Shown: piece by piece, positions 50,681-63,313 of the stretch | Layout: every line of letters begins with the position of its first letter | How positions within the stretch are numbered: the first letter of the stretch is position 1 | NCBI GenBank assembly: GCA_016648135.1 | Contig: JADDOH010023668.1 | Location: 1 to 64,000 of the forward strand | Source of the DNA: Agrypnia vestita | Lineage: Eukaryota > Arthropoda > Insecta > Trichoptera > Phryganeidae | Reading direction: 5' to 3' | Length of the DNA: 64,000 nucleotides | Program-made: the position numbers and the translations under genes | Notes under the pieces: model-generated | The model's database searches: none | The model's input: the letters and a program-made list of their open reading frames with translations, nothing else | What the model was told of the DNA's origin: nothing

Positions 50681-51830
50681 AAACAGGTGATTCATCACAA
50701 TGGTTGTATAATTATTGCCTACGCGGATGATGCCCTACTGCTCGTTTCTGGACAAACTCGCAGAGAATTAGAAGACAAGAGCTGATTGGTGCAAAAGAAA
50801 CAAGCTTACTCTGGCGCCTTCGAAAACGGTTGCTTTGAAGATGAAGGGTGGCCTGAGTCAGGTTAGAAATCTGATCGTGAAAATGGGAAGTACAAATATC
50901 AAATTTGAAAGAAATGTTAAGTATCTGGGAGTGACCTTTGATACGTCGGGCTCCTTCCTGACTCATGTCAAGACTATCTCCGAACGAGCGGGGGTCTTCT
51001 TCACCTCCATGAAGAGGATGAGCGTTGCAGAGTGGGCCATCCGTTCGCCTGCTATGCGACTAGTCTATAAGGCTACATACGTGGCCCAGGTCACGTATGC
51101 TGCTCAGGTCTGGTCGCATAGACTCCGAACTAGGGTGGTCGCTGCAGCACTCAACAGTGGTCAGAGAGTGCCCCTGTTGGCGCTGACGGGAGCTTACCGG
51201 ACTGTGTCTGGGCAGGCCCTCCCAGTATTAGCGGGGGTGCTGAGACCAGCGCTCGCCATAATCTAAGGCGGGGCCTGGAAGTTGACTACTTTGGTAGGAC
51301 TCTCAGGCTCCTGGAAAACGAGCGGACTCAGGAGTTGGGCATACGAATTAGGTTAATTACGTTAGAAGTCTGGCAAGAAAGATGGGACGCCGCCACCATT
51401 GGGAGATGGACCCATTCCTTCTTCCCGAGGGTGATGGCGAAAGAGAGAAAGGGGTCCGGAGGGTATTTCCCGGCTCTGGATCACTACACAGCACATATGC
51501 TGTCGGGCCATGGTGAGTTCAGGTCCAAATTACATGATCTTGGACTCTCCACTCACCCTTGGTGCGCCTGCGCTCGTGTGGCCCATATCCAGGAACATAT
51601 CCTCTGGAATTGTGCTCTGTTGAGGAATGCTAGAGAGGACTTGATTGAAGGTACAAACGGGCCGCTTGAGACAAGTCGGCATCCCATAAATGTCGACCTA
51701 GTGAGAAATGAGTCTAACTTTAGACATCTTAAAGACTTTGTTGGAACTTGGGTGTCCCGCTGGGAGATCCTACGGGGCCCTGCTCCGTAGTTTTTCCTGA
51801 ACCAGTGTTTGAACCGTCGGTGATGATTGC
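50680..51830 (+). pseudogene. R1-clade LINE, 3' half of RT ORF
   Basis: Begins just before the catalytic IIIAYADDALLLVSG (about 50700). One frameshift near 50780 leads to 50835-51266 (KFERNVKYLGVTFDTSGSFL, TYAAQVWSHRLRTRVVAAAL). A stop and shift near 51266 lead to 51335-51790 (WQERWDAATIGRWTHSFFPR, YFPALDHYTAHMLSGHGEFR). The terminal zinc motif is CACARVAHIQEHILWNC. The coding end is at 51790. The domain order and C-terminal zinc motif are those of R1-type non-LTR elements. 5'-truncated and dead. Confidence 0.85.
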
Positions 51831-52384
51831 TTTGGTCACAAATCTTTTATATTTTTATTATTTTTTCTTTATGTCTTTTTTCCCCCACAAATGGTAATTC
51901 CTATTGTACATGACCATGTTAGTTTTATATTTGCCACTGAACAGGTTACTTTGAAAAATAACTAGAGGCTTTTCCATATGAAAAGTAATTGAATACCAAT
52001 TTATGGATATCGATACTTATCTCTCCTTATCTATCTAACTCTTTTTGAATATCAGTTTTTTCGTTTCGTTTTTTTTTTTCGTTTCCCTATTATCTTCTTG
52101 CAGAATTTTGCACTGAAAAGATTCACATAACGAGTAAGCGTCTTTTGCTGGTGGTTTAAATTGATAATTAAATATGTGATAAAATATTTTTTTATTTTCG
52201 GTTTTTTATCATTCACTTTAATGTTTTATCTTTGTAAAGGCAATATATTTTATGAATATTTAATTAAGATGTAAATTTCGCTTATTCGGACTGTCTACAC
52301 TGGTGTAATATTTATCACCGATCCAATGTAGAAGCTTCTTTTTATATACAAAATATACATCGTTGTATCGGACAGGTAGATTAT
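51831..52384. other. AT-rich DNA, no recognised feature
   Basis: The LINE 3' UTR may extend into its first bases; no poly(A) tail is clear. Confidence 0.4.
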
Positions 52385-52720
52385 GATGGCAACATCATAG
52401 GACGATGTTGACGATGATGATGATGACCCATCTCAAGTCGTCGGAGGTGGCCCTAATTGGGGTTGCCGTCCTTGTACGGACAGACACTGTAGGTATGGCA
52501 ACATGCAGGGACATACGGCAGTGGGGAAGCATCCAGTATCCCACCACGCGTCCGCGCGGATAGTCGGTGCGGGCGGTGAGTCCGGCGCTGCGATCCTGAA
52601 GAGGATAGAATGCCGCACCGGCGCGATACGATGGTATTTCCGGTGGAACGCGTGGACGACCGATCGAGTGACGGACTCCCAGAGGCTGCGATTGGACTCT
52701 CAAGAATTCCCTGAAGAAAT
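52385..52720. other. GC-rich fragment of unknown origin
   Basis: Contrasts sharply with its surroundings and is open on both strands for 60-100 codons, without a recognised domain. It may be the 3' part of a retroelement. Confidence 0.35.
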
Positions 52721-52734
52721 TACATTTGTGTCTT

Positions 52735-52860
52735 ATAAAATAAAATGTTATGAAATATTTGAAATACTTAAGAAATGAAATATTTAAGGTTGAAATATTT
52801 AATGAAGTATTTAATGAAATATTTAAGAATGAAATATTTAAGAATTAGTTAAGACACTTG
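52735..52860. repeat. GAAATATTTAA minisatellite
   Basis: About seven imperfect copies of a GAAATATTTAA(g/t) motif at spacings of 15-21 bases. Confidence 0.8.
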
Positions 52861-53689
52861 TAAATGTAATTTTGAATAAAATCTATATGTCATGGTTGGA
52901 AACATACAGGGAAAGCTCGCGCGATGGGGTAAAATTAGTAAAAACCGCGCGAAGCGCCGCAGACCATTATGAGAATAGCCGCTAGATTGATGATGATAAA
53001 ATTAATATAAAAAAACCTTCCTCAGAGAGGCAAGGAAGAGAAAATACCTAAGTATTTAAATGCGCCAAATGCACCCTTCGTTGTGATATTTTAATTTAAA
53101 AATTAAATAAATAATATTTTGTTTGACCGACTCCATGGGGTAGGCAAACACCTTGGTAGCCCTGAAAAGTTAAACAGAGCGCCGACCCAACGCTGGTCGA
53201 GCGAGCCAATGGAAAATTCCCTGAGGGCCGACGCGCGGCCGGTCGATATTTTTGAACTCAGATTACGGACATTACAGACATCTTATCGATCTGAAACCTT
53301 TTTTATCATGTTCCTAGTGCAAACATCTATTAGAATATGTTTTTACGTATGTAAAATTACTCGGGCGCGCTTAGTTTGTTGCGGCCCACTTTGAACGCTT
53401 ATTAGGCAATTAATATTTATCCGACACACTTAAGGATGCGCTTGGTTAAGATCTATCTAATAATATTAATTAGAATATGGTAAACACTTGATTAATATTT
53501 TTAAATGAATTAAATGTTAATTAATTCTTGAAAATGCCGCGGTAAACGGCATATATTTTTAAATAACTCAGTAAATTCTGTCTTTTGCGGTTCCAGTAAA
53601 ATATGTCATTCTATTGTCAAGACATGGATTTGTATAAATGACATATTTAAATCCCCGGGGGAGTGGCGATAGATTTGTAATCGATTAAA
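52861..53689. other. mixed DNA with a GC-rich island at 53110-53250
   Basis: The island holds CGACGCGCGGCCGGTCG and a GCCAATGG box. No frame or RNA gene was recognised. Confidence 0.35.
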
Positions 53690-54100
53690 ATACTGAAATT
53701 TTAACATAAAACTCGGCCCGGTTTCGATATACTCGCGAAGCGAGTCCGCCGGCAAGCCGAGCGCGCCTATTGGTCGGTGCGCAAGTCAGGGGGCTAGCTA
53801 TCTGATCTGTATAAATAGCACGCCGGCGGGCGAGCGCTCGCCATTCTGTTTCAAGCCTCTGCCGAGAATGCCTACTGGAACATTTCATCTGCCTTTTACT
53901 TCTCTCCTGCTTTGACCCCTGCTTTACTTTGGATTTGGATTCTGGCTTTTTGCTGACTTCTGCTTTGGACTTTGACACGATTTTGGATCTACTGGCTTTG
54001 TTTACCACCGGAGGCGACGACTTGGCACGACTTTGGATGACGAATAATTTCGCTATTGCGGCGGAATTTCTCCTGCTTTGCAGAAAAATCTTTACTTCGG
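53690..54100 (+). promoter_or_regulatory. promoter-like GC-rich segment, possibly a solo LTR
   Basis: A reverse CCAAT box (CTATTGGTC, about 53767) lies some 45 bases before TATAAATAG (about 53811), then a GGCGAGCGCTCGCC palindrome and a CT/TTTGG-rich leader. Arrangement and spacing resemble an RNA polymerase II core promoter. No coding follows closely. An LTR is as likely as a gene promoter, but no terminal TG...CA or TSD was fixed. Confidence 0.4.
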
Positions 54101-54119
54101 TTTAGAAATACGTTTATGA

Positions 54120-54780
54120 AAAATATTTTTTTATATGTATATTAACATCAAAAAACGATTTTGAAAATCATCATTTTAAACTCATACCAAAACGCTTATT
54201 TTCGCAAGTGACGTCACGCATCAATATTTATGTCAATCCGACGTTTAACACGTAACACCACATTCGCGTATTTAGACGTTCATTCGCTTTTTTATAAAAC
54301 AAGTCAGCTTTTTTGTATAGTGCGTCCATAATGTTTGGGTAAAAATTTTGTTAATGTTAGAGAAAAGTGAAGCCAACTTTAAGGCATCTATTTTCGGTAA
54401 GTTATCGGATTTTCCATGTGAAAAATCCGTCCTCCATTACTTTAAATGCGTTCTTAGATCGTTTATTTTATTAAAATAGTTCACAAATACCGAAAAATCT
54501 ATATAAACACCAGGCAAACACCAGTAAAAACAAAGCGAAGACGAACAGTGACCATAGAAAATAATTAATTAAAGAAAGAATTATGTATACCTACATAATT
54601 CCTGCTGCGTGACGTCATATTGCGTTTTATTGGAATTGCATTTTTTAAGATTTTTATTATAAAAATTATGAAAGAAAATATTATCCCATACCATCCGTAC
54701 TGAGTTATAAAACATAATTTATTTTTCTGTATCTATTTCATATATTTTCATAGATATTTGTAAAATGTGAATGGAAAAGC
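54120..54780. other. AT-rich DNA, no recognised feature
   Basis: No frame, repeat or terminus seen. Confidence 0.45.
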
Positions 54781-54784
54781 TTGC

Positions 54785-55080
54785 TATCAAACAACCGAGA
54801 CTTGCCAATTGGCCTAGCCCACTACTTCTCTATAACAACGCTATAACACTGCACAACGGAGCGTCTTAAAATTACAGAAGCTTCGACTGGAAACTCTGTC
54901 ACCCACATTACTCGTCAGACCTTGCGCCTACTGATTTTCATTTTTTTCTGATAAATTTGGATAACTTTTTACAAGGGATCTACACCGATAATGATGACTA
55001 TAACACAATTCAAAAGAGATATTTAGATCTAAATAAATACCACGAAATTTTCTATTCCTTTTTCGCATCAAAAATGGAGT
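54785..55080 (+). pseudogene. old mariner transposase relic
   Basis: Frame-shifted matches to the end of the mariner catalytic domain. QPRLANWP corresponds to QPRLVNRS, LLLYNNAITLHN to LLLHDNARPHT, then HPHYSSDLAPTDFHFF and NLDNFLQG. The second catalytic Asp is replaced. Older than the two complete mariners. Confidence 0.72.
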
Positions 55081-56017
55081 ACAACGTCAAAAAAAGTACT
55101 TGGAGATCTTCTGAAAAAAAATTGTATATCAAAAATATTTGCTTAATTCTCTCGTCTCGAATTGCTCTGGTAAACGGCGTATTTATCCCAGCGGATTTGA
55201 CTATTTTTATAGTATTCGCATTACACAATATAATAATAAAATACTAGGCAGTGAAAATTCATATGCTGTCCTATTGAACCGGTACTAGAGATTATTTATC
55301 AACGAATGACTGGAATGCAATCAAACGGTGAATAGTTCAACTTCGAGAGACGGTGTTTACTGTTTACCTGTCTGCTGTCTACCATCAGTTTCAAATCGGC
55401 CGCACCTGCGCGCGGGCGTCGTGCGCAGGTATCAGATAATTCTGTCAAAACAAAAGAATTTCAAGCATTTTGAAAGTGCGAAAACTTGTTAGTGGCGTGT
55501 TTATAGTAGATAAACCACTTAAAGTTGTTTTATGTTGTACAAAAATATAAAATGGTTAGCTTTTGTACAAAATTATCGTGGTGTTCTCATAAAATGCTAA
55601 AGTAGTCAGTTTTGTTCAATTTGATTTTATTCCCCAATAAGTTTTAGTTTTTTCAGTTGTAAAAAAAGAAAAACTAGTGAAAAATGCGACGTCAAGTGAA
55701 ATACGAACATTAGTTTTTTTTTCCTTTTCCTGGTAACTAAAGTGTTCGTGTTTATTAACTTTATAGTAATAAAAATATTCCAGGTATTTAATTTTTTCTT
55801 AATTTTTTAATGTCACTATGAATTCTATCTGTTATTAGACGATATCGAAAAATATTGTTTACTTTTGCGTAAAGCTTTGTATCATCACTTTAGATAAATT
55901 CGGATAAAGTTGATAAAGATGGACAATTGAATACACACAATGATAAATTTCTTGCATTGCGAAAATCGCACGACTTCGTTTTAAAGTACAGTTCAAGTTT
56001 CGTTCCACTTTAGAACA
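55081..56017. other. AT-rich DNA with a GC hairpin near 55400
   Basis: ACCTGCGCGC and GTGCGCAGGT (55406-55435) can form a hairpin. The rest could be a 5' leader of the candidate exon below, but nothing proves it. Confidence 0.3.
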
Positions 56018-56102
56018 ATGAAGAGCAAAGATCTAGGTTATGAATCACTGGCCTGTCAGAATGTCAACAATTTGTATGGCCTGGCCAACTGTATTAGAGA
56101 AG
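56018..56102 (+). CDS. candidate first coding exon of an unknown gene
   Basis: ATG at 56018 opens 28 codons (MKSKDLGYESLACQNVNNLY, then GLANCIRE) ending at a GTTAGA donor. Composition is balanced and unlike the AT-rich flanks. I found no following exon that I can join with confidence and no family match. It may be chance. Confidence 0.22.
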
Positions 56103-56975
56103 GTTAGATGTCGCTGCAGTACACGAAATAATTGTCCCGAAATGGTGGGAAAATTTGCATTTTCTTTTTACTTTTTGGATATTTTATAGTTAGCATGCTT
56201 TGCGGCGTTTCCGTTCTCGCCTTGTTCTCACATTATAAAAACCGTGAGAGTTCCAGAATCCTCTCGGAACATTTTAATAATCGATATATTCATGATAATT
56301 TTTTTTTAAACTTTTTACATCTTTTTCATTCACAGTTTTTTTCCAATATAAAACAAACCAATATATTTATTGTTATATGGAAAATAATGTAACATAAAAT
56401 AATAAAAAATAATCGTGTAAGTATGCGGAGTAGTTCTATTCTTCGATAGTATAATTCATAAATTAATTTTGAAGTTACTTAAGAATTCATATATTGAATA
56501 GTTTTTTTTTACATGATTTACATAGAATTGGTGTACCTCAGCAAGGGTAAGAATAATAATCCGAAAAGCCAAAAAGGGATGTTGGCAGCCCCTCAGCCCT
56601 TACTCGAGAATTTATAACTTAATACACCAAAGTTTAATTTTACCACTACCTACCTACCCAAAATTATTTTAGTTTTCTTGGTATTAAATTCTTTAATAAA
56701 TTTATAATTGATACCAAAAAACATATATACAAACTCCTACTAGACACATAATATAATCAAGAAACTGTTTTAAAATGCATATTTATACCTTGTACCTGTA
56801 CTCCTTCTCTATACACGAGTCTTCTAACTCTCATAGTCAGTAAAATAAATATTTCCTATATTTGAAATGTTAAATGTGAAAAGAACAAAATAAAAAAATG
56901 TATATTTTAAGTATATAAATAGTAAAAAGAACAAAATAAAAAAAATTACCTATTCTCTGGCGTGAAAGTACTGAA
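56103..56975. other. no recognised feature
   Basis: An AT-rich stretch between the candidate exon and the MITE cluster. Confidence 0.4.
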
Positions 56976-56980
56976 ACTAA

Positions 56981-57135
56981 CTGTACAGATGCCGGCAAAC
57001 ATGTTGAACATTTTTCGGCGAAGTGGGGGAGAGTTTGCGCATGTACCATTCCACCAACGAGACCCAAAATTTGTCTTCTGCGCATACCCCCACCACGCCG
57101 AAAAATGTCCAAGAAGTTTGCCGGCAACTGTACTG
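56981..57135. mobile_element. ~155-bp foldback MITE
   Basis: GCCGGCAAAC and its partner GTTTGCCGGC head a ~60-bp imperfect inverted repeat that continues with ACATTTTTCGGCG, GTGGGGG and GCGCA. A short loop separates the arms. Its right flank was the target of the hAT-like element. Confidence 0.75.
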
Positions 57136-57728
57136 AAAGCAGGGTTCAAAAAAATCCGATTTTCATAATAAAAATCAAAAAATCGGATTTTTTTATATAT
57201 CCGATATATATCAAAAATTGGATATATATATCCATATTTTTTTTTCCTTTTTTGTACACGTCGATTGATACAAATTGATAATAAGGAAATTATTATTTTT
57301 ATTTTGAACATTAATTATTATTTATTAAATAAATGAAATGAATACTGAAAAAACCTTATACATATATGCAATTATTATATATAAGTCATAAAAGTTGCTC
57401 TTTCTAATGTAGTGTTATAGGTGTTTGTTTCTTTGTGTGAAATAAAAAACGGATTATATGAAACAAATTAATTAAAACTAAAAAATAACCGTATCACTTT
57501 TTAAAATACAACTAGCTCTATCTAGTAACGACTGGAGATATTAAAAAAAAGAACCTGAGGCATTTTTAAAAATACAACTAGCGCCATCTATTACCATTCG
57601 CAGAAAGTTTTCTTGGATATTTATTTATTTATTTAATAATCATGGAAGACCAACAGCACAACAAAGAAGCATAGAAAACATTGATATAATATAGATGGAC
57701 AGTTACAGGTCTACACATTTATCAAATA

Positions 57729-59013
57729 TTAGGTCCTTACATATAAAATTGGCGTTTTGCCGTACTGGCAAATTTGATCTCAAATATCTTCTCTTTGGTT
57801 AGGAATTCCAAATCCAAATTTATACAGCTATTTACTCATGTATTTGTGTTTTGAAAATTATAATTCATTTGTTTTTTCCTCAATTGTTTTTTTCTTTGCG
57901 TCACTCAGTTTATAAAATGAAAAACTTGAAATATCGCGTTATTTACGAGTACGAGTTCCACCGTGGCACCAGTGCTGCAGAAACGGCTCGAAGGATTAAT
58001 GATGTGTATGGCGACGGTGCCGCAAAAGAAAACACAGTGCATTTTTGGTTCCAACGTTTTCGTTCTGGAAATTTCGACCTGCAGAACAAGCCCCGTGGAC
58101 GGCCGGAGACCAAAGTTGATAATGAAGAATTGAAGGCTATTGTGGAAGCGGATCCATCGCAAACCACATCCGAGTTAGCTGCAGGCTGCGGTGTTAGTGA
58201 TAAAACTGTTTTAATCCACTTGAAGCAAATTGGTAAGGTGAAAAAGCTTGAAAGGTGGGTACCTCACGAATTGAGTGAAGCAAATCAACAAACGCGCGTT
58301 GACTGCTGCGTTGCATTACTCAACCGGCACAATAATGAAGGGATTTTAAATCGAATCATTACCTGTGATGAAAAGTGGATCCTGTACGATAATCGGAAGC
58401 GCTCATCGCAATGGCTGAACCCTGCCGAACCAGCCAAACCATGCCCCAAGCGAAAATTGACTCCAAAAAAGTTACTTGTGAGCGTTTGGTGGACTAGTGC
58501 TGGTGTCGTTCACTACAGCTTTCTTAAATCTGGCCAGACGATTACGGCAGATGTCTATTGTCAGCAACTGCAAACCATGATGGAAAAGCTAGCTGCTAAA
58601 CAACCGAGGCTGGTTAATCGCTCTAGGCCACTGCTGCTTCATGATAACGCTAGACCACACACTGCACAACAGACGGCTACCAAATTAGAGGAGCTTCAAT
58701 TGGAATGTCTAAGACATCCACCGTACTCTCCGGACCTTGCCCCAACAGATTACCATTTTTTCGAAATTTGGATAACTTCTTGCAAAGGAAAAAATTCAAC
58801 TCCGATGGGGCAGTCCAAACCGCCTTCAAAGATTTTATTGACTCCCGTCCGAATGGTTTTTTTAGTAAAGGGATCGATGAACTACCTATGAGATGGCAAA
58901 AGTGCATAGATAGCAATGGTACATACTTTGATTAAATAAATATATTATAATAAAAAAAAATCGGCTTTATGTTCCTCCCATACTAAACGCCAATTTCATA
59001 TGTAAGGACCTAA
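57729..59013 (+). mobile_element. mariner transposon, copy 2
   Basis: 1285 bp, flanked by TA (57727-57728, 59014-59015), with the same inverted ends as the element at 15804-17089. Very high identity between the copies shows recent spread. Confidence 0.95.
57917..58935 (+). pseudogene. mariner transposase with one-base deletion
   Basis: Same protein as the copy at 15882-16901 from ATG at 57917, with a few substitutions (for example TVHFWF for TVRFWF, TCDEKW for TSDEKW). All three catalytic Asp are read. A run of six T near 58755-58760 replaces seven T in copy 1, which shifts the frame after YHFF and removes the last ~50 residues. The original frame resumes in another phase to the shared end NGTYFD at 58935. 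Confidence 0.95.
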
Positions 59014-59281
59014 TATATCACATATATCAAAAATAAAAATCGAGCCATAAATATTGTGATATATTATATAATTATATATATCTGCGGATCCTTGAACCCT
59101 GACTGAAAGTACTGAAAGTTGTCCCTTATGTAAGTGTAGGAAAGTTATGGTAGATTTTTAGATATATTTTAAAATATTACCTACCTGTTTAGTATTGACA
59201 TAACATAATTATAAAAAAGGAACCACTTGAATTCCTTTGCAGTCTTTCTTATTTTAAATTAAAAATGTATCTGTGTATTAA

Positions 59282-60527
59282 GGGGTTACGTGTAGTCAGA
59301 GGCGCAAAAAATATACATTTTCAAAAAAATTTTTTGAACCGTTGTTTAATGTTTTGATTCAATTCATAATACCAGCGTTTTACACTATACTTTAAGTAAC
59401 TATACCGAAAATTTCAAATAAAATTATTAATACTGGACCACGATAGAATCGCATTTCTTGACCCCTGTTTTGCAAGTAGTGCCTCGCGGTGTCCATCAGT
59501 GCTTCTTAGTGGTTTATCTAAATTTAATGAAACAAAAAGAAATTAGTAGTTCAATAGTTAATCTTGTGCTTAATCAAAGCTTTTTTATTTTTTTTCAAAT
59601 TTAGCAAAATGGCGGTCTTTGAAAGCTTAATTATGAATTTTGAGGGATAAATTCACTCATTTATTATTTGTAAAAAAAAAGTTTAAGTCAAAAAAAAAAT
59701 CCTTCGATTGAGCACAAGTTTTTAATGCCTAAAATATGATGTTTAAATTTCATTTAAATCTGTCGAGTAGTTTTTAAAATATCGTGGACACCGTTTTTGA
59801 AAACGTTATTTTGAGAAAAACGCGTTTAAAGTTTTATGCATAAATAATTAATACAAATACAATTTAAAAAATTACTTACGTAGAGTCGTCTATTTCTGGT
59901 ACATATAATACATCTTCTGCCGATGTGTAAGCCTCCAAGATGTCGATTTTTTTTTATCTACGTCTCATTTTGCCTTCTCGAGTGACCTGATTTGCACGTT
60001 GGTCAGCAATCTTTATGCGCTCTATATCGAGTTTTTCAGCATACCGGTGTGCATTAGGTCCATAATGTAATCCTATGCATTGGCAATCATTAATATTCCT
60101 TGCATACCTTCATGACGTCTCATTATAAATTTTTGAAAATGATTATAATACACGCACAACTACCTATCGACTGCTGGGTTTCACTGCCACTGAAGTACTA
60201 ACACTAAATCAAATCTCAGTTAGCCTAAAGGGTCTTATGTCTAAAAGTAGAAGTATAAAATAAATTTCGTACATTATTCTTAGAATTAAACAGGTAAAAA
60301 CCGCGTTCCGCAGCAGTCGCGCCGTTTGTCAGCCCGGCCGGCTCTAGTAGCGTCCGCGTATCAGTACGGGCGGCAGCGGAGGGCCCTACAGTTATCGTTG
60401 GATATCTTTAAAACTAATAACCGAATCGAGTTGATATTTTCACACAATATTTTTGAAACATTTTCCTTTAAGAAAATACCAAAAAAAAAATTTTGATTTT
60501 TTTAAAATCCTGACTACACGTAACCCC
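59282..60527. mobile_element. TTAA-flanked DNA element, Kolobok- or piggyBac-like, non-autonomous
   Basis: Perfect terminal inverted repeats GGGGTTACGTGTAGTCAG, with TTAA at 59278-59281 and 60528-60531. At 1246 bp it has no transposase frame. A GC-rich patch lies at 60300-60390. TTAA targeting allows piggyBac or Kolobok; the G-rich terminus favours the latter. Confidence 0.8.
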
Positions 60528-60531
60528 TTAA

Positions 60532-62163
60532 ATAGTATTACACTTTCACTTGTAATATATGGATGCTCCACTATCCATATGATTTTGCATCTATACGCCA
60601 CAATTAATATTATGAATGTATTTTTATTACCAAATTAAATAATAATATTTTATATCTCTTGAGATTAGTCCAAAGGCAAGACCCATCTAAAATATTAATT
60701 TAAAATTTTTGCTCTGTAAGCTGCAAGTTACATTGGTACAATGAAAATTTTTACAATGAACAGTTGTTATTAATACATTTAATATATCAGTTTACTGTAA
60801 CATATTGTATGGGAAAAAACAAAAATGTGCTAGGCACAATGACCAAATGTCGGTTGTAACTATCTCCATCGGGCTGCAGCAGATCCTGAACACCGTGCAG
60901 TGAATTGCTTTTAGTCTTTTAGTGCTATTGATTATTCTAATATGTAGTAAAGTCAGATTATATGTTTAATTCTTAGTATTTAAAGCCGCATTAAAAGCTC
61001 CTCCACAAACATAAGGGTTCCGCTATGACCGTATTATTAATGGACATAAAATTATCAACCAGTATATTTCTTTCTCTTTCAGTTGGCTCTTTCTCTTTCT
61101 GCTGGTTCTGCTAGAAGTTTATATTAATTCATATAGCGCCATCCAGGTGCGACATCCTGAAAAAATTAGTGTACTGTGCTTCGTAACGTTTTGTCCCTTG
61201 CTTTTTGAAGTGCTTATCCCGAATCTTGAAAAAACAAATAAGTGCAAAGAGTTAAATACAGCAAACATTAATAAAGAATTAAAAACAAAATGTAAATATA
61301 TAGCTATTCAATGTATGTAATATGAATAGGTATGCCAATTCTGTTCTGTTCAATTAAATTAAATAAAATTGTCCACCTTTATTGCACATCTAGTTGTATA
61401 CTTCGGTCGTGCGATACAATGTGGCATTGTGTAACTTAAATTTCCACCAAGCTCTATTATGGAGCTAATAGAAAAGCTTACATATTTTTAAAATATTTAA
61501 TTATCTAAAGAAAATTTGATTTGACCAGCCTATAATGTATGCTAGTTTAGAAAGTGTTTCAAAACACATTTATTTTTATTTGATTTATTGGACATTTAAC
61601 CAAGGTGTTTTTCACTAATTCTAGAATAATACTGAACATGGAATTGCTTCTTTATAAGATTTCTGTTATAACTATTATTGTTTATGCTTTTATAAATGTA
61701 TTTTTCTTTATTATATTTGTCTTTATATTAAGGAATGCTTCCCTTCTCACTTTCTATGCATTAAGCCTTTTCTTTTTTCTTCATTTTCATCAGTACTTTA
61801 CAATCAATCCTCACCTTTTCACATCTTCCCCATCTAGGTCATACTGATAATCAGTATGTGAATCCCTTTCATGTGCTACGTGTTCCTCTGTTCCCTTCAA
61901 TTTCTCTTTTATTGCATTTACACTAGGGTAGTAGTACCAGGGTAGTAGTTTAATTAATCTCTAAGAAAGTAATTTAATAATCCATATCAAATAATACCTA
62001 CGCCGAAAAGATTTTCGGTCTTAAGTTTTTGATGTAACGAAAAATGGAAACAAGACATGTGGAGTACCCAGAGTACTTTAAAATAATATTTCTGAAGTAT
62101 TTCTCCCATTTTATATTTTGCATAAATTGTAAGTAAATTTACAATGACACTTTTAGTTTCAGA
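60532..62163. other. AT-rich upstream region of the MKRN2OS-like gene
   Basis: No repeat or coding exon supported. The promoter and leader of the following gene are expected here but are not visible as clear motifs. Confidence 0.4.
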
Positions 62164-62288
62164 ATGGAGCCTGGTATAATTTGTTTCCAGCACTGCGGGC
62201 CAAAAGTTTTTTGTAAAATTCTTCCCGAATCATGTCCAGTTTGCAATGCTGATTTATCCGTGGCTAATTTTGGATTACTACCCTTCAG
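62164..62288 (+). CDS. MKRN2OS: MKRN2OS-like protein, exon 1
   Basis: ATG at 62164 opens 41 codons plus two bases, ending at the donor CAG|GTAAGT. It reads MEPGIICFQHCGPKVFCKIL then PESCPVCNADLSVANFGLLP. The His-Cys start and C-P-x-C pair match the N-terminus of MKRN2 opposite-strand proteins, a conserved animal family of unknown molecular role. The split Arg codon is completed by exon 2 at 63314. The start is the only ATG in frame near the family's N-terminus. Confidence 0.78.
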
Positions 62289-63313
62289 GTAAGTACTTTT
62301 GGATAGTCTAGTTTTGCCATATATAAGTAACTGGTCAAATGTGATATCTGGAAAATTAAGGGGTCAACCATCATTGCAATTTTAATAATTGAAAACTGGA
62401 ATTGAAATATCATCCAAATAACAAAATTTTAATTTAGTCATATCATTCTTATAAAAATGTTTAATATCTACAAATGATAATTTTTTAATTTATATGAATA
62501 ATATTCTAATAATAGTTTTAATGAAAAGTTTTTCCAAATTAATCCAGTGTTAGCGTAGTAAATTAATTTAATCCACATTAAAAAATTTCTACTGAAGTTC
62601 TTCAGGAATTATAATATGTACTAATTCGATACACATCGAAAAAGGGATACCACAGTAGTCTATAAGCTCATGTCCCTGATGAACTTATGAAATTGTTATA
62701 AATGCACATTATTTACTTTGTGCGTAAGCTTTCTGAACCTAACAAGTTACTGTTATGTTTTTTTTTATGCAGCAACAGGCCAAGAGGCCCAATTACTAAA
62801 GCGAAATGCATCTCAAAACATCCATGTTTGAGTAAATCACATTAATTAATTGTGACCTTGCTGGGAATCTAACCCAGAACATATCATTATTAATCCCGAA
62901 CATGCTCACTTAGTAGTACTGTTCAACTTTCAACTAAATTATTAAAAATGTTTTATTTTTCTACAAAAGTGATGTTTTTTTAACAATTTTTTTACAAATG
63001 CATTCCTGGCCATCCCAAGACCGGGTTCCATGCACAGATATATGTATTAAATGTGAAATAAATTCATAAAATGTATTACATATATTATTAAGTCTTGTAA
63101 ATGCTTTATTTATTTTAACTATAATAATGATAAATAAGAATATAAATAATTAGGTATTTAAGATTGCATACCGTTCCACATCAATTTTCCAGAATAGATG
63201 TAAAAATATTGCTATCATTTAATTTTTTTATAAATCTCTACTTTGTTGCCTAATGATCTATCTCCATTATTGTCAATATAAATCCAATAGTTAATTTATT
63301 ATTTTTATTACAG
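62289..63313 (+). other. intron 1 of the MKRN2OS-like gene
   Basis: 1025 bases from GTAAGT to TTTTATTACAG. AT-rich with no nested element recognised. Confidence 0.7.

Larger units (their letters stand above)
57140..59101. mobile_element. hAT-like element carrying a mariner insertion
   Basis: Ends are CAGGGTTCAA and TTGAACCCTG. The 8-bp duplication ACTGAAAG lies at 57132-57139 and 59102-59109. Without the mariner about 675 bp remain, with no transposase and subterminal ATCCGAT / GATATA motifs. TSD length and CAGGG terminus fit hAT. Confidence 0.8.

Noticed and set aside
61605..61847. 80-codon hydrophobic frame before the MKRN2OS-like gene
   Set aside because: AT-rich chance frame without recognisable motif or splice sites.
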